Source: Chloroflexota bacterium
Lineage (GTDB): Bacteria; Chloroflexota; Dehalococcoidia; CAUJGQ01
NCBI GenBank assembly: GCA_963170165.1
Contig: CAUJGQ010000067.1
Location: 1 to 45,833, forward strand
DNA length: 45,833 nucleotides
Direction: 5' to 3'
The notes under the pieces are model-generated. The model did not search any database, was not told the DNA's origin, and saw nothing but the letters and a program-made list of their open reading frames with translations. Shown piece by piece: positions 7,023-15,541 of the stretch. The position numbers and the translations under genes were made by a program. Numbering within the stretch: position 1 is the first letter of the stretch; each line of letters starts with the position of its first letter.

Positions 7023-9041
7023 CTAGTCCCCCGGCGTGCCCGCCATCTCGCCGGCTGCCCGTTGCCGGATGCCGGTTTCCGTCGTATACCGTTCAACCCA
7101 CTCCACCACGCGGCGGCAGTAATCGACGCGGTGGCTGGGGCGGCCCTGGCCCAGGAACAGGTGCGAGCCGCCGGGATAGCGGACGAAGCCGCAGGGCACC
7201 CGCCCGGCCGCCACCAGCCCGACATAGAACTCCTCCCCCTGGCCGATGGGGCAGCGGTCGTCTGCCTCACCGTGCAGGATGAGGGTGGGAGCGGTCACCT
7301 GGTCCACATAGTTCACGGGCGACAGCCGCCGGTACGTCTCCCGATTCTGGGTGAGCATACCGCCCATCTCACCCTCGCCGAACCACAGACCGATATCCGA
7401 TGTGCCGAAGAACGACTCCAGGTTGGTCACCGGGGCGCCGATGATGGCGGCGCGGAAGCGGTCCGTGTGACCTACCACCCACGAGGTCATGTAGCCGCCG
7501 TAGGAGTAGCCCGTCACCGCCAGCCGTTCCGGGTCGACCAGCCCTTCAGCGATGAGCGCATCGATGGCGGCGTGCTGCTCTGGCAGGTCGTATTCGCCCC
7601 AGCGCCCCAGCAGCGCGCGCATGAACGACTCGCCGTAAGAGCCGGAGCCGGAGGGGTTGAGCGCCAGGGTGGCCCAGCCGCGCGCCGCGAGCACGTATTC
7701 GTAGAAGCCGCTGGTCTTGAAGACATTGCCATGGAAGCCGTGCGGCCCGCCGTGAATGTGCACCAGCAACGGCGCGGGGCCGTCTGCCGCCACCGGGCGG
7801 ATCAACCAGCCGTCGATACTGCCGCCGTTGGGGCTGGGGAAGCGGCGCCGCTCCGCCCGCGGCAGCAGCACCTCCGCCCGCAGCGCCGCGTTGATATCCG
7901 TCAGCCTGCGCTCGCCCGTGCCGTCCGCCTCGGCCACGTACACATCACCGGGGTCCGCCGGATCGGAGGCGGCAAAGGCGATGCGCCCGCCGGGGATGCG
8001 GGAGGACATCGTGATCTGCCGCTCGCCGCCGAGCACCGCACGGACGCCGCCATCGGCCCAACGCGCCAGGTGGACGTTGCCCGCATCCGCCACCAGGAAG
8101 GAGATGGCGGCGCCGTCCGGCGACCACACCGGCGCCGGCGGCGGGCCGGACGGGGTGACGAAGGGGGTGCGGTCGTAGTCGCGCGTCAGGCAGGTGGCCT
8201 CGCCCGCGGGTGAGACACGCCACAGGCGGAGCATGTCGCCGCCCATCTCCCGCTGCTGGCGCTCGGCGCCGAAACAGGCGATAGCCGTCCCATCCGGAGA
8301 CCAGGCCGGTAGCGTGGCGCGGCCGATGTCCTGGGTCAGCGGCCGGGCGTTGCCGCCATCCGCGTCGCACAGCCACACATCGCCGATGTTGTAGTCATCG
8401 GCGCCGGTGCGGGTGCGGATGAAGGCGATGCGGCGGCCGTCTGGCGACCAGGCGGGGGTACGGCTTTCGCCGTCGCCCTGCGTGATCGGGGCAGGCGCGG
8501 CGGAGCCATCGGCGGAGACGGTGAACAACTGGGTGACCGCGTCGAAGGTGTAGCCCTGGCCGTCGTCTTTGTAGTGGGCGCGGGTGACCTCGCGCGGCCG
8601 CTGTTCCCAGCGCTTGCGCGCCTCGGTGTCTTTGGGCGGCTCGTCCTTGGAGACGCGCGCGGCAAAGAGGATGGTCCGGCCATCGGGCGACCACACCGCC
8701 GCACCGGCGCCGCCATCCAGCGCCGTCAGCTTACGCGGCTCGCCGGCGGCCAGCGGCAGCAGATAGAGCTGGGGCTTACCTCCGTCGCGGTCAGACAGGA
8801 AGGCGAGGGTGCTGCCGTCCGGCGACCAGCGCGGGGCCGTGTCACGCTTGGGGCCACGGGTAAGGCGCACCGGTTCGCCACCGTCCGCCGCCACCAGCCA
8901 GATGGAGGCGCGTACCTCGTCCGCCTCGGCGTCCAGCTCGGTGAGCTGATAGGCGATGCGCCGCCCGTCAGGCGCCATCTGCACATCGCCGATGCTCTTG
9001 ATGCGCAGCAGGTCCTCCGGCCGCGCTGCCCGTGCCGTCAT
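7023..9041 (-). CDS. S9 family (prolyl oligopeptidase-type) peptidase
   Basis: A 672-residue serine peptidase of the acylaminoacyl-peptidase/DPP group, without a signal peptide. The N-terminal 400 residues form a WD40/TolB-like propeller with repeated WSPDG motifs. The C-terminal hydrolase domain has Ser513 in GYSYGGY, Asp594 in HGEADDR and His627 in GGSHLF. These enzymes cut short peptides in the cytoplasm. The start chosen, MTARAARPEDLL, is preceded by GGGGGGAAAT. An in-frame ATG 12 codons upstream has no better site. A possible -10 (TATGCT on the minus strand, 9073-9078) lies about 35 bases upstream. Confidence 0.92.
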   Translation of the reverse strand: MTARAARPEDLLRIKSIGDVQMAPDGRRIAYQLTELDAEADEVRASIWLVAADGGEPVRLTRGPKRDTAPRWSPDGSTLAFLSDRDGGKPQLYLLPLAAGEPRKLTALDGGAGAAVWSPDGRTILFAARVSKDEPPKDTEARKRWEQRPREVTRAHYKDDGQGYTFDAVTQLFTVSADGSAAPAPITQGDGESRTPAWSPDGRRIAFIRTRTGADDYNIGDVWLCDADGGNARPLTQDIGRATLPAWSPDGTAIACFGAERQQREMGGDMLRLWRVSPAGEATCLTRDYDRTPFVTPSGPPPAPVWSPDGAAISFLVADAGNVHLARWADGGVRAVLGGERQITMSSRIPGGRIAFAASDPADPGDVYVAEADGTGERRLTDINAALRAEVLLPRAERRRFPSPNGGSIDGWLIRPVAADGPAPLLVHIHGGPHGFHGNVFKTSGFYEYVLAARGWATLALNPSGSGSYGESFMRALLGRWGEYDLPEQHAAIDALIAEGLVDPERLAVTGYSYGGYMTSWVVGHTDRFRAAIIGAPVTNLESFFGTSDIGLWFGEGEMGGMLTQNRETYRRLSPVNYVDQVTAPTLILHGEADDRCPIGQGEEFYVGLVAAGRVPCGFVRYPGGSHLFLGQGRPSHRVDYCRRVVEWVERYTTETGIRQRAAGEMAGTPGD

Positions 9042-9170
9042 GGCATTTCCCCCCACCGTGGTAGTCTGCCTCAGCATACGCCGTCACCGGCGCGTAGGGG
9101 GACAGGCGCGGGCCGGAGACAGGAACCGCCGCCCTGGCATACGGCACGCTGCCGCTCTTGCGGGAGCCGG

Positions 9171-9196
9171 GGGAGAGCGGAGCCGGTCCGCTCCCC
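9171..9196. terminator. GC hairpin downstream of the lipoprotein gene
   Basis: GAGCGGA and TCCGCTC (9175-9181 and 9187-9193) pair around GCCGG, with outer G and C runs extending the stem. It lies just past the lipoprotein stop on the minus strand. There is no T-tract, so a terminator role rests on position alone. Confidence 0.35.
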
Positions 9197-9206
9197 GTTG
9201 TCTCGG

Positions 9207-9764
9207 TTACGGTGTGGGGGTGGCAGACGGCGTGCTGCCGGCCATCTGCGTGCCGGCGACGCCGGGGCCGGGCTGCACGCCGGAGCCGCTGGGGTTGGGT
9301 GTCACGGCACCCGGGTCGGTGGAGGGGCCGCGCGCCTCGACGACGAGCGATCCCTGCCGGTCCTTGTCGCCCTCGCAGCCCATATCGACGACGTTCGCCC
9401 CTTGCAGACCCGTGTTGCGGGCCACATCCGGCGTGGTCAGGTTCACCGTTACGGTCTGGCCAGGCGGCACCTCGACGGCGAGAATGTACGGCGGCGCGGC
9501 GAAGCGGCAGGCTGTATCGCCGGCGTTGGTTACCTGGAGTTGCTGGTTCACCCCGGCGGCCACCGCCAGCTGGTCCGGCGTCACGCCGTCGCGCTCGATG
9601 GTGACCCGGTGCCGGCGCGGCTCGGTATAGGTCTGGTTCGGTGGAATTTGCTGCCCAACGTTGACATTATCGCCGCCGGTGTCGCCGGTGCGGTCGGTAT
9701 CATCGCAGGCAGCGGCCAGCAGCAACAGCGCCGCGGCCGGTATGGTCACCAGAATGCGCAACAT
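9207..9764 (-). CDS. Cupredoxin-like lipoprotein
   Basis: A 185-residue lipoprotein with a hydrophobic signal peptide ending in a lipobox (LLAAAC, Cys20). Residues 65-150 look like a small beta-sandwich of the cupredoxin type (VTIERDGVTPDQLAVAAG, LQVTNAGDTACRF, VEVPPGQTVTVNL, GCEGDKDRQGSLVV). The usual copper ligand set His-Cys-His-Met is not present: there is a Cys but no suitable His or Met, so metal binding is unlikely. The last 30 residues are a disordered Pro/Gly/Ser/Thr tail. It faces the outside of the membrane. The function is unknown. Confidence 0.7.
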   Translation of the reverse strand: MLRILVTIPAAALLLLAAACDDTDRTGDTGGDNVNVGQQIPPNQTYTEPRRHRVTIERDGVTPDQLAVAAGVNQQLQVTNAGDTACRFAAPPYILAVEVPPGQTVTVNLTTPDVARNTGLQGANVVDMGCEGDKDRQGSLVVEARGPSTDPGAVTPNPSGSGVQPGPGVAGTQMAGSTPSATPTP

Positions 9765-9957
9765 CAGCCCATCTCCTCAGTGTGCAGTGCTCCCTTTGAG
9801 CGTAGCGACCCCTCGGCTGCACAAAAGACACTCATGCGAGCTATCCCCAACGGAGGACGGTGGCAGGCACGGGCGGGGGTTGGGGGGGTGAGGGCCAGCC
9901 GGAAGGGGAGGGCCAGACCGGGTGGCGGGCCGAAAGCGGAAAGCGGAAAGTATACCG

Positions 9958-11196
9958 ATGAACGATGACCGGCCGGCGATGGCCAGTGGGACAGCGTATG
10001 AGGCGGCGGGGCCGGCGCCTTCGCCACCTCCGCCCGCTGCTCCCCAATCCCCGCTGCCTGTCCTGTGGGTGGCGCTGCGGCTGGGGTTGACCTCCTTTGG
10101 CGGTCCGGCCGCGCACCTCGGCTACTTCCACGACACGTACGTGCACCGCCGTCGCTGGCTGGATGAAGCGACCTACGCGGACCTGGTGGCGCTGTGCCAG
10201 TTTCTACCCGGCCCCGCCAGCAGCCAGGCCGGCATCGCCATCGGCACGCTGCGGGCGGGGCTGCTGGGTGGGGTGCTGGCGTGGGTGGGGTTCACGCTGC
10301 CCTCGGCGGTGGCGCTGGTGCTGCTGGCGGCGGGGGTGCGCGCCGCGGGGGTAGACGCCGGCGCCGGCTGGCTGCACGGGCTGAAACTGGCAGCGGTGGC
10401 CGTGGTGGCGCTGGCCGTGTGGAGCATGGCCCGTACCCTCGCCCCGGACCGTCCCCGCGCATCGCTGGCGATTGCCGCTGCCATCGCCGCCCTGCTCGCC
10501 CCCCATCCGCTCGTGCAGGTGGCGGTGATCCTGGCCGCGGCGGTGGCCGGCCGGTGGCTGACGCCGGCGCCGGTGGCCATGCCGGTGACACACCACGAGC
10601 TGCCCGTCAGCCGCCGGGTGGGGGCGGTGTGCTTGGCGCTGTTTGCCCTGCTGCTGGCGGCGCTGCCGCTACTGCGTGGGGCGGGGCACGACGCGGCCGT
10701 GTTCGATGCCTTCTTCCGCACGGGCGCGCTGGTCTTCGGTGGCGGTCATGTCGTGTTGCCGCTGCTTCAGGCCGAGGTAGTGGAGCCAGGCTGGGTGAGC
10801 ACGGAGGCCTTCACCGCCGGTTACGGCGCGGCGCAGGCGGTCCCCGGTCCGCTGTTCACCTTCGCTGCGTATCTGGGCGCGGTGATGGATGGCGTGCGGG
10901 GCGCGGCGCTGGCGACGGCGGCGATCTTCTTGCCCTCGTTCCTGCTGGTTTGGGGGGCAATGCCCTGGTGGCAGGCGCTGCGCGCGCGGCCCGCCCTCCA
11001 GCAGGCGTTACGTGGCGCCGGCGCGGCGGTGGTAGGGCTGCTGCTGGCGGCCCTGTATGACCCGGTGTGGACCAGCGCCGTGCACGCGCCGCGCGACCTG
11101 GCGCTGGTGCTTGCCGCGTTCGCCCTGCTCGCCTGGTGGCGGCTCCCCCCTTGGATGGTCGTGGCTGGCTGTGCCCTGGTGGCGGCGCTGTGGTGA
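9958..11196 (+). CDS. chrA: ChrA-family chromate transporter
   Basis: A 412-residue integral membrane protein of the CHR family, with two homologous CHR domains of about 180 residues each. The first carries LRLGLTSFGGPAAHLGYFHD and FLPGPASSQAGIAIG. The second carries FRTGALVFGGGHVVLPLL and AQAVPGPLFTFAAYLGA, the two family signatures. Characterised members export chromate using the proton gradient, though many family members have no tested substrate. The start was placed at the ATG after GCGGAAAGTATACCG. An upstream in-frame ATG adds 12 basic residues and is less likely. The next genes start an ArsR operon with its own promoter. Confidence 0.9.
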   Translation: MNDDRPAMASGTAYEAAGPAPSPPPPAAPQSPLPVLWVALRLGLTSFGGPAAHLGYFHDTYVHRRRWLDEATYADLVALCQFLPGPASSQAGIAIGTLRAGLLGGVLAWVGFTLPSAVALVLLAAGVRAAGVDAGAGWLHGLKLAAVAVVALAVWSMARTLAPDRPRASLAIAAAIAALLAPHPLVQVAVILAAAVAGRWLTPAPVAMPVTHHELPVSRRVGAVCLALFALLLAALPLLRGAGHDAAVFDAFFRTGALVFGGGHVVLPLLQAEVVEPGWVSTEAFTAGYGAAQAVPGPLFTFAAYLGAVMDGVRGAALATAAIFLPSFLLVWGAMPWWQALRARPALQQALRGAGAAVVGLLLAALYDPVWTSAVHAPRDLALVLAAFALLAWWRLPPWMVVAGCALVAALW

Positions 11197-11225
11197 TGGC
11201 CACCGCCATCCGGCCCGGCGCTTAA

Positions 11226-11261
11226 TATACCGTTGCGCTTATATAATCCTGTCGGTATAAT
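11226..11261 (+). promoter_or_regulatory. Promoter with nested operator dyad for the ArsR-family gene, probably leaderless
   Basis: TATACCG (11226-11232) and CGGTATA (11253-11259) form a dyad, and TTATATAA (11239-11246) is a perfect palindrome with exactly the same centre. A -35-like TTGCGC (11233-11238) and a consensus -10 TATAAT (11256-11261) are spaced by 17 bases. Transcription would start at about the A of the ATG (11269), and no usable ribosome site lies between, so the mRNA is probably leaderless. The dyad covers the core promoter, which suits autorepression. Confidence 0.65.
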
Positions 11262-11268
11262 CGGCGGG

Positions 11269-11601
11269 ATGGATGTCTTCGAAGCCGTGGCTGAGCCCAC
11301 CCGGCGTGCCGTCCTGGACCTGCTCGCCGGGCGCGAGCGTTCCGCGGGGGAGCTGGTCGCCGCCTTCCCGGCGCTGACGCAGCCGGCCGTCTCTCGCCAC
11401 CTGCGTATCCTGCGTGAATCGCGCCTGGTTGATGTCCGCGTGGACGGGGCGCGGCGAATGTACTCGCTCCGGCCGGATGCGCTGGCGGAGCTTGACCGCT
11501 GGCTCGATACCTACCGGCGCTTCTGGGCCGGGCGGTTGGACCGTCTCGCCGGGCACCTCGATGCAAAAACCGGCGGCGGGCGGGAGGAGGATACAACGTG
11601 A
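11269..11601 (+). CDS. ArsR/SmtB-type winged-helix repressor
   Basis: A 110-residue HTH protein opening MDVFEAVAEPTRRAVLDLL, with the recognition helix in LTQPAVSRHLRILRESRLV and the wing in VRVDGARRMYSLRP. It has no metal-binding ELCV(C/G)D motif, so it is the metal-free type commonly paired with SRPBCC proteins, as here. It overlaps the SRPBCC gene by four bases (GTGA). The promoter palindrome directly upstream is its likely operator. An in-frame upstream ATG at 11233 falls inside the promoter and is rejected. Confidence 0.9.
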   Translation: MDVFEAVAEPTRRAVLDLLAGRERSAGELVAAFPALTQPAVSRHLRILRESRLVDVRVDGARRMYSLRPDALAELDRWLDTYRRFWAGRLDRLAGHLDAKTGGGREEDTT

Positions 11602-12110
11602 CCCAGGCAGATGGCACGCTGGCCGTCTCCGGCGAGGTCGCCGTGATCGCCTTCGAGCGCTGGCTTGACCACCCGGTAGAGGCGGTGTGGGCGGCGTTGA
11701 CGGAGCCGGAGGAACTGGCGGCCTGGTTAGGCCCGGGCACCGTGGAGCCGCGTGCGGGCGGCCGGGTGGCGATCCGCACCGGCGCGGGTGACCGGCCCGA
11801 GCAAGGGCGGCTGCTCTCCGGCCGGGTACTGGCGTGGGAGCCTCCGCACCTGCTCGAACATGAATGGCTCCAGCCCGGGCTTGACCTCTCCGTCGTGCGC
11901 TACGAGCTCGAGGCGGATGCCGGCGGCACCATCCTCAGGCTGACGCATCGCAGAAGCGTGGCGCCGGGGGCAACCGGCGGCCGGGCCGGCTGGCACGCGT
12001 ACCTCGACCGGCTGGCCGCGCATCTCGCTCGGCTGCCGGTCCCCGCCTGGTCCGAGCGCCGCGCGGCGGTCCAGGAGGTGTACGGAGAAGCGCCGCTCCC
12101 CGGCGTATAG
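11598..12110 (+). CDS. SRPBCC (AHSA1-like) domain protein
   Basis: A 170-residue START/Bet v1-like protein. Family features include the early strand IAFERWLDHPVEAVWAALTEPEELAAWLGPGTVEPRAGG and the late VVRYELEADAGGTILRLTHR. AHSA1-like bacterial proteins bind hydrophobic ligands; most have no assigned ligand. The GTG start overlaps the upstream ArsR stop and is preceded by GGGAGGAGG, so translation is coupled. The ArsR-SRPBCC pair is a common two-gene unit. Confidence 0.87.
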   Translation: MTQADGTLAVSGEVAVIAFERWLDHPVEAVWAALTEPEELAAWLGPGTVEPRAGGRVAIRTGAGDRPEQGRLLSGRVLAWEPPHLLEHEWLQPGLDLSVVRYELEADAGGTILRLTHRRSVAPGATGGRAGWHAYLDRLAAHLARLPVPAWSERRAAVQEVYGEAPLPGV

Positions 12111-12185
12111 GAACCAGGGCCGGCGCAGGATCACCGAACCGGCGGCGGTGGGCGCCGGCGGCATCACGACTGCGGGAGGACACTG

Positions 12186-12569
12186 ATGGAAGACATGGTC
12201 CATGTCCGTTACATGGTAAGCGACGTGTCGAAGGCGCTGGCCTTCTACACCGGACACCTGGGATTCACGGTCGAATCCGACTACGCACCGGCGTTTGGTT
12301 CGGTGCAGCGCGGGAAGCTGCGCCTGTTGCTGGCGGGCCCGCAGAGCTCGGCCGGCCGGCCGATGCCGGATGGCGCCGTGCCCGGCCCCGGCGGCTGGAA
12401 CCGCATCCATCTCATCGTCCCTGACCTGGCAGCGGAGGTCGCCCGGCTGAAGGGCGAAGGGTGCGCCTTCCGCAACGACATGATCACCGGCCCGGGTGGC
12501 TCCCAGGTCCTGCTGCTCGATCCTTCCGGCAACGTGATCGAACTGTTCCAGCCTGCCGCTCAGCGGTAA
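12186..12569 (+). CDS. VOC family (glyoxalase/bleomycin-resistance-like) protein
   Basis: A 127-residue protein with two beta-alpha-beta-beta-beta modules: VHVRYMVSDVSKALAFYTGHLGFTVE at the start, and NRIHLIVPDLAAEVARLKGEGCAFRN in the second half. The end, VLLLDPSGNVIELFQP, is the typical VOC finish with the metal-binding Glu. The metal site is probably the first-strand His, the second-module His and this Glu. The start has GGGAGGACACTG before it. It lies 75 bases after the SRPBCC gene on the same strand and may share its transcript. Confidence 0.88.
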   Translation: MEDMVHVRYMVSDVSKALAFYTGHLGFTVESDYAPAFGSVQRGKLRLLLAGPQSSAGRPMPDGAVPGPGGWNRIHLIVPDLAAEVARLKGEGCAFRNDMITGPGGSQVLLLDPSGNVIELFQPAAQR

Positions 12570-12681
12570 CCGGGGACCGGCGGGGCCCCGCCCCCTGCTC
12601 CCTTCCCCCTTCCCCCTGCTCCCCGTATGCTGGCCGCGCGGACGGTGACCAGGGCGACCGTAGAGTCCAGGAGGTATCGAC

Positions 12682-13482
12682 ATGACCGCGGCGACGCAAT
12701 CTCCGGTGCTGTTGGAGCGGCGCGGGCGGGTCGGGCTGATCACGCTCAACCGGCCCGAGAAGCTCAACGCGATGGACACGCCCACGCAGCACATCCTGCA
12801 GCGCACCATCGAGCAGTGCAACACCGACAACGCCATCGGCGCGATCGTCCTCACCGGCGCGGGGCGCGGCTTTTGCTCCGGCTGGGACATGGGCGGTCGT
12901 TCCAGTGCCGAGACGGAGACCGCTCCCGCCGCCCCTGTCTCCAACTGGAAGGGAGAAGAGGGCGACTTGGCGCGTGTGCTCACGTCCTCCAAGCCGTTGA
13001 TCGCCGCCATCAACGGCGCCGCCGTTGGCTGGGGGCTGACACTGACGCTGGCCTGTGATGTGCGCCTCGCCTCCGACCGCGCGCGCCTGTCCATGCGCTT
13101 CATCCGCGTGGGGCTGACACCGGAGCTGGGCAGCACCCACTTCCTGCCGCAGATCGTTGGGTTAGGTCAGGCGCTGGAGCTGGTGCTGACCGGCCGTATC
13201 ATCGGCGCCGAGGAGGCCGGGCGGATCGGCCTGGTCAACCGCGTGGTGCCGCACGACGATCTCGTCGATACCGCGGTGACGCTGGGCGAGGAGATCGCCT
13301 TCAACCCCACCACCCACGTCCAGTGGGCCAAGAAGCTGATCTACGCCAACGCCGCCAACGACAACTTTCGCTCCGTGATCACGGCTGAGGCGGAGGTGTT
13401 CGTGCAGTCAGTGCGCTCGGAGGCGTACTTCGAGGCAGGCCGCGCCTTTGGTGAGAAGCGCGAGCCGAACTACCACGCCTAG
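12682..13482 (+). CDS. Enoyl-CoA hydratase/isomerase family protein
   Basis: A 266-residue crotonase. Oxyanion-hole segments are GAGRGFCSGWDMGGR (about 59-73) and NGAAVGWGLTLTLACD (about 112-127). A Glu in TPELGST (about 151) fits the catalytic glutamate position of hydratases, while the second catalytic Glu is not obvious. These enzymes act on acyl-CoA esters in fatty-acid or aromatic catabolism. The start is preceded by AGGAGGTATCGAC. A possible -10 TATGCT lies at 12626-12631. It converges on the HEAT-repeat gene with a four-base overlap of the stops. Confidence 0.9.
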   Translation: MTAATQSPVLLERRGRVGLITLNRPEKLNAMDTPTQHILQRTIEQCNTDNAIGAIVLTGAGRGFCSGWDMGGRSSAETETAPAAPVSNWKGEEGDLARVLTSSKPLIAAINGAAVGWGLTLTLACDVRLASDRARLSMRFIRVGLTPELGSTHFLPQIVGLGQALELVLTGRIIGAEEAGRIGLVNRVVPHDDLVDTAVTLGEEIAFNPTTHVQWAKKLIYANAANDNFRSVITAEAEVFVQSVRSEAYFEAGRAFGEKREPNYHA

Positions 13483-14579
13483 GCGGCCGCGAGGGTGCGC
13501 TTGATGGCGGCGAGCGCCCGTAGCTCGTCGCCATCCATCGGCGCGTGGGTGCGTTCGCGCACCTGCTCCAGCGCAGCGATCGCCTGTGGGGCGACGCGCG
13601 GCAGATCCATCGCCATTTGCAGCAGTATCGGCAGAGCGCGGCCGTCGTGGCTGTCCGCCACCAGGGTCAGCACCTGCTCCAGCACCGACGTAGGCACCGC
13701 CTGTGGCGACAGCAGCACCGGTAGGAATGGGTCAATCGTCCCCTGGGCGATGGTGCCCAGCGCCGCCAGCACCGCTGTGCGCACGTTCGGCCCGCGCCGC
13801 ATCAGCGCCTCCAGCAGCGCCGGCGCAGCCGCGCCCGGCTCGGCCGTCTGCGCCAGGGCGATAGCCGCCTCACTGGCGATGGCGTCCTCGGGCGTGCGCA
13901 GCGCCTCTATCAGCGCCGGCACGGCTGCCGCGTCGCCGATATCACCCAGTGCCCGCACGATCTCGACGGTCACCGCCAGCCCGCCGCCGCCCTTGCGCTG
14001 GCTGCGATACAGCGCGCGGGTGAGCGGCTCCACCGCCGCCGCACCGGCCAGCACCGCCGCCTCCCAGTTGCGCTTGGCCACGGCGAACAGCGCCTTATCT
14101 GTCGGGCTGATCGCCTTCCAGCTCATCGCTGCCAGTACTTGCAGCGTCTGCTCCATCACCTCGGGGCTGTCGTCTTGCAGGGTGCGCACCAGCGCTTTCA
14201 CCGCGCGCGTTCCGCCGATGCGCGCCAGGGCGATGACGGCGGCGGAACGGATAAACTCGTCTGAATCGGACAGCGCCGTCATGACGCTGTCGAGGCTGCT
14301 TTCATCGCCGCAGTTTGCCAGCGCCATGGCGACGGCGCTGCGTACGGCCCAGTCTTTGTCACGGAGGGCTTTGACCAGCGTCTCGGCGGCGATGGCATCG
14401 CCGATCATGCCCAGCGCCTCCGCCGCTGTCCGCCGCACTTCCCATACCGGGTCGTCGAGCAGCGCCACTGCCAGGGCAGGCACGGCCCCCCGCCGCCGCC
14501 GCTGCCCCAGCCGGAAGGCGGCGCGGCGCCGGATATCGGCGTTCTTGGACCTGAGCTGGCGGACAATCCACCACTGCAT
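13479..14579 (-). CDS. HEAT-repeat protein
   Basis: A 366-residue protein built of roughly ten HEAT/PBS-lyase-type helical repeats of about 31 residues. Examples are AVPALAVALLDDPVWEVRRTAAEALGMIGD, AAETLVKALRDKDWAVRSAVAMALANCGD and AVPALIEALRTPEDAIASEAAIALAQ. Such solenoids bind proteins or act as phycobilin-lyase-like scaffolds; nothing here shows a catalytic role. It is cytoplasmic and stands alone on the minus strand, with its stop codon overlapping that of the crotonase. Confidence 0.85.
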   Translation of the reverse strand: MQWWIVRQLRSKNADIRRRAAFRLGQRRRRGAVPALAVALLDDPVWEVRRTAAEALGMIGDAIAAETLVKALRDKDWAVRSAVAMALANCGDESSLDSVMTALSDSDEFIRSAAVIALARIGGTRAVKALVRTLQDDSPEVMEQTLQVLAAMSWKAISPTDKALFAVAKRNWEAAVLAGAAAVEPLTRALYRSQRKGGGGLAVTVEIVRALGDIGDAAAVPALIEALRTPEDAIASEAAIALAQTAEPGAAAPALLEALMRRGPNVRTAVLAALGTIAQGTIDPFLPVLLSPQAVPTSVLEQVLTLVADSHDGRALPILLQMAMDLPRVAPQAIAALEQVRERTHAPMDGDELRALAAIKRTLAAA

Positions 14580-14698
14580 CGCCCTGCACTCCCGTGCGGG
14601 TCCTCACCCACGTGTACCCTGCCTCCCACCTTAGTATCGGGCTGCCGGGCGATTGCCTTAGTGTCGAGACCGTCCGGGCCCGGACGGTCTCATGGCGC

Positions 14699-15508
14699 TT
14701 ACAGGATCGTGACCTCATCCAGCAGGCGGCCATCGGCCCCGAGCAGCTGCAACACGTTGCCCGGCGGTAAGAGTGGCACGCTCTGGGCGCCGGCATCCAT
14801 CCCCGGGCAGGGAACGGTGGCGGCGGCCCCTAGCTCGCAGCGGGCGCCGGCGGCCAGCGTGGCGCCGGCAGGCAGCGGCGGCCCGCCCGGCAGCGTCACC
14901 CCGGCCAGAGAGGCGGGCGCGGCGCCGAGGTTGGCCAGTTCCACCGCCATGACCCGCCGTTCATCCCCCCGCCCGCGCAGCCGTACACGCGTGATCAGCA
15001 CCAGTGGCCGGCCGGTGGCGCGGGCAAAGTCAATCTGCGCCGCCGGGTCACCCGCCCCCAGCCGTAGGGCAATGGTCGCTACCTGCGCCTCGGCGGGGCT
15101 GGGTGGCGGGCTACCTTGCAGCGCCGCCCATTGCCGCCACGTCTCCAGGTCTCCGGCCCACAGCCCGGAGCGCAGCGCATCGCAGGCTGCCGCCCCCGGC
15201 ACGGGAATGCAGCCCCCGGCCAGCGAGCGCAGGATAACCTGGTCGGCGCCGGCGTTCGCGGTGGCGGTAGGGAGCGCCGTGGGGGGGGGCGTGGCCGGGC
15301 CCGTCACGCTCACCGCCGCCCGGGGCGCCTCGGCGCCGCCGCCCCCCAGCACCACCGCCAGCAGCGCCAGTGCCGCCAGTGCCGTCAGCGCCACCGCCAG
15401 CCCGACAAACGGGGAGACAGCCCTGCTGGTGACCGTGGTATCCGGCGTCCGGCGTGCGATGCCCGGCAGCGGGGACGCGTCCCCTGTTATCCCTCCCGCT
15501 TCCGGCAC
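14699..15508 (-). CDS. Single-pass anchored protein with an extracytoplasmic domain
   Basis: A 269-residue protein with a short cytosolic N-terminus, one hydrophobic helix (SPFVGLAVALTALAALALLAVVLGGGG, about 32-58), a Pro/Thr/Ala linker and a 190-residue outside domain. The C-terminal part (LVLITRVRLRGRGDERRVMAVELANLG, then GVTLPGG) looks like a lamin-tail or CARDB-like beta sandwich, but I cannot name the family. The GTG start lies 33 bases after the GGDEF-like gene stop on the same strand, so the two probably form an operon. Confidence 0.6.
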   Translation of the reverse strand: MPEAGGITGDASPLPGIARRTPDTTVTSRAVSPFVGLAVALTALAALALLAVVLGGGGAEAPRAAVSVTGPATPPPTALPTATANAGADQVILRSLAGGCIPVPGAAACDALRSGLWAGDLETWRQWAALQGSPPPSPAEAQVATIALRLGAGDPAAQIDFARATGRPLVLITRVRLRGRGDERRVMAVELANLGAAPASLAGVTLPGGPPLPAGATLAAGARCELGAAATVPCPGMDAGAQSVPLLPPGNVLQLLGADGRLLDEVTIL

Positions 15509-15541
15509 CCCTTCGTCCCCGCCCGGGTCCGGCGCGGCCCT

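Noticed and set aside
8574-9968. 464-residue plus-strand open frame
   Set aside because: It is antisense to the S9 peptidase and lipoprotein; composition is typical of a shadow frame.
11727-13136. 469-residue minus-strand open frame
   Set aside because: It is antisense across SRPBCC, VOC and crotonase genes with known domains on the other strand.
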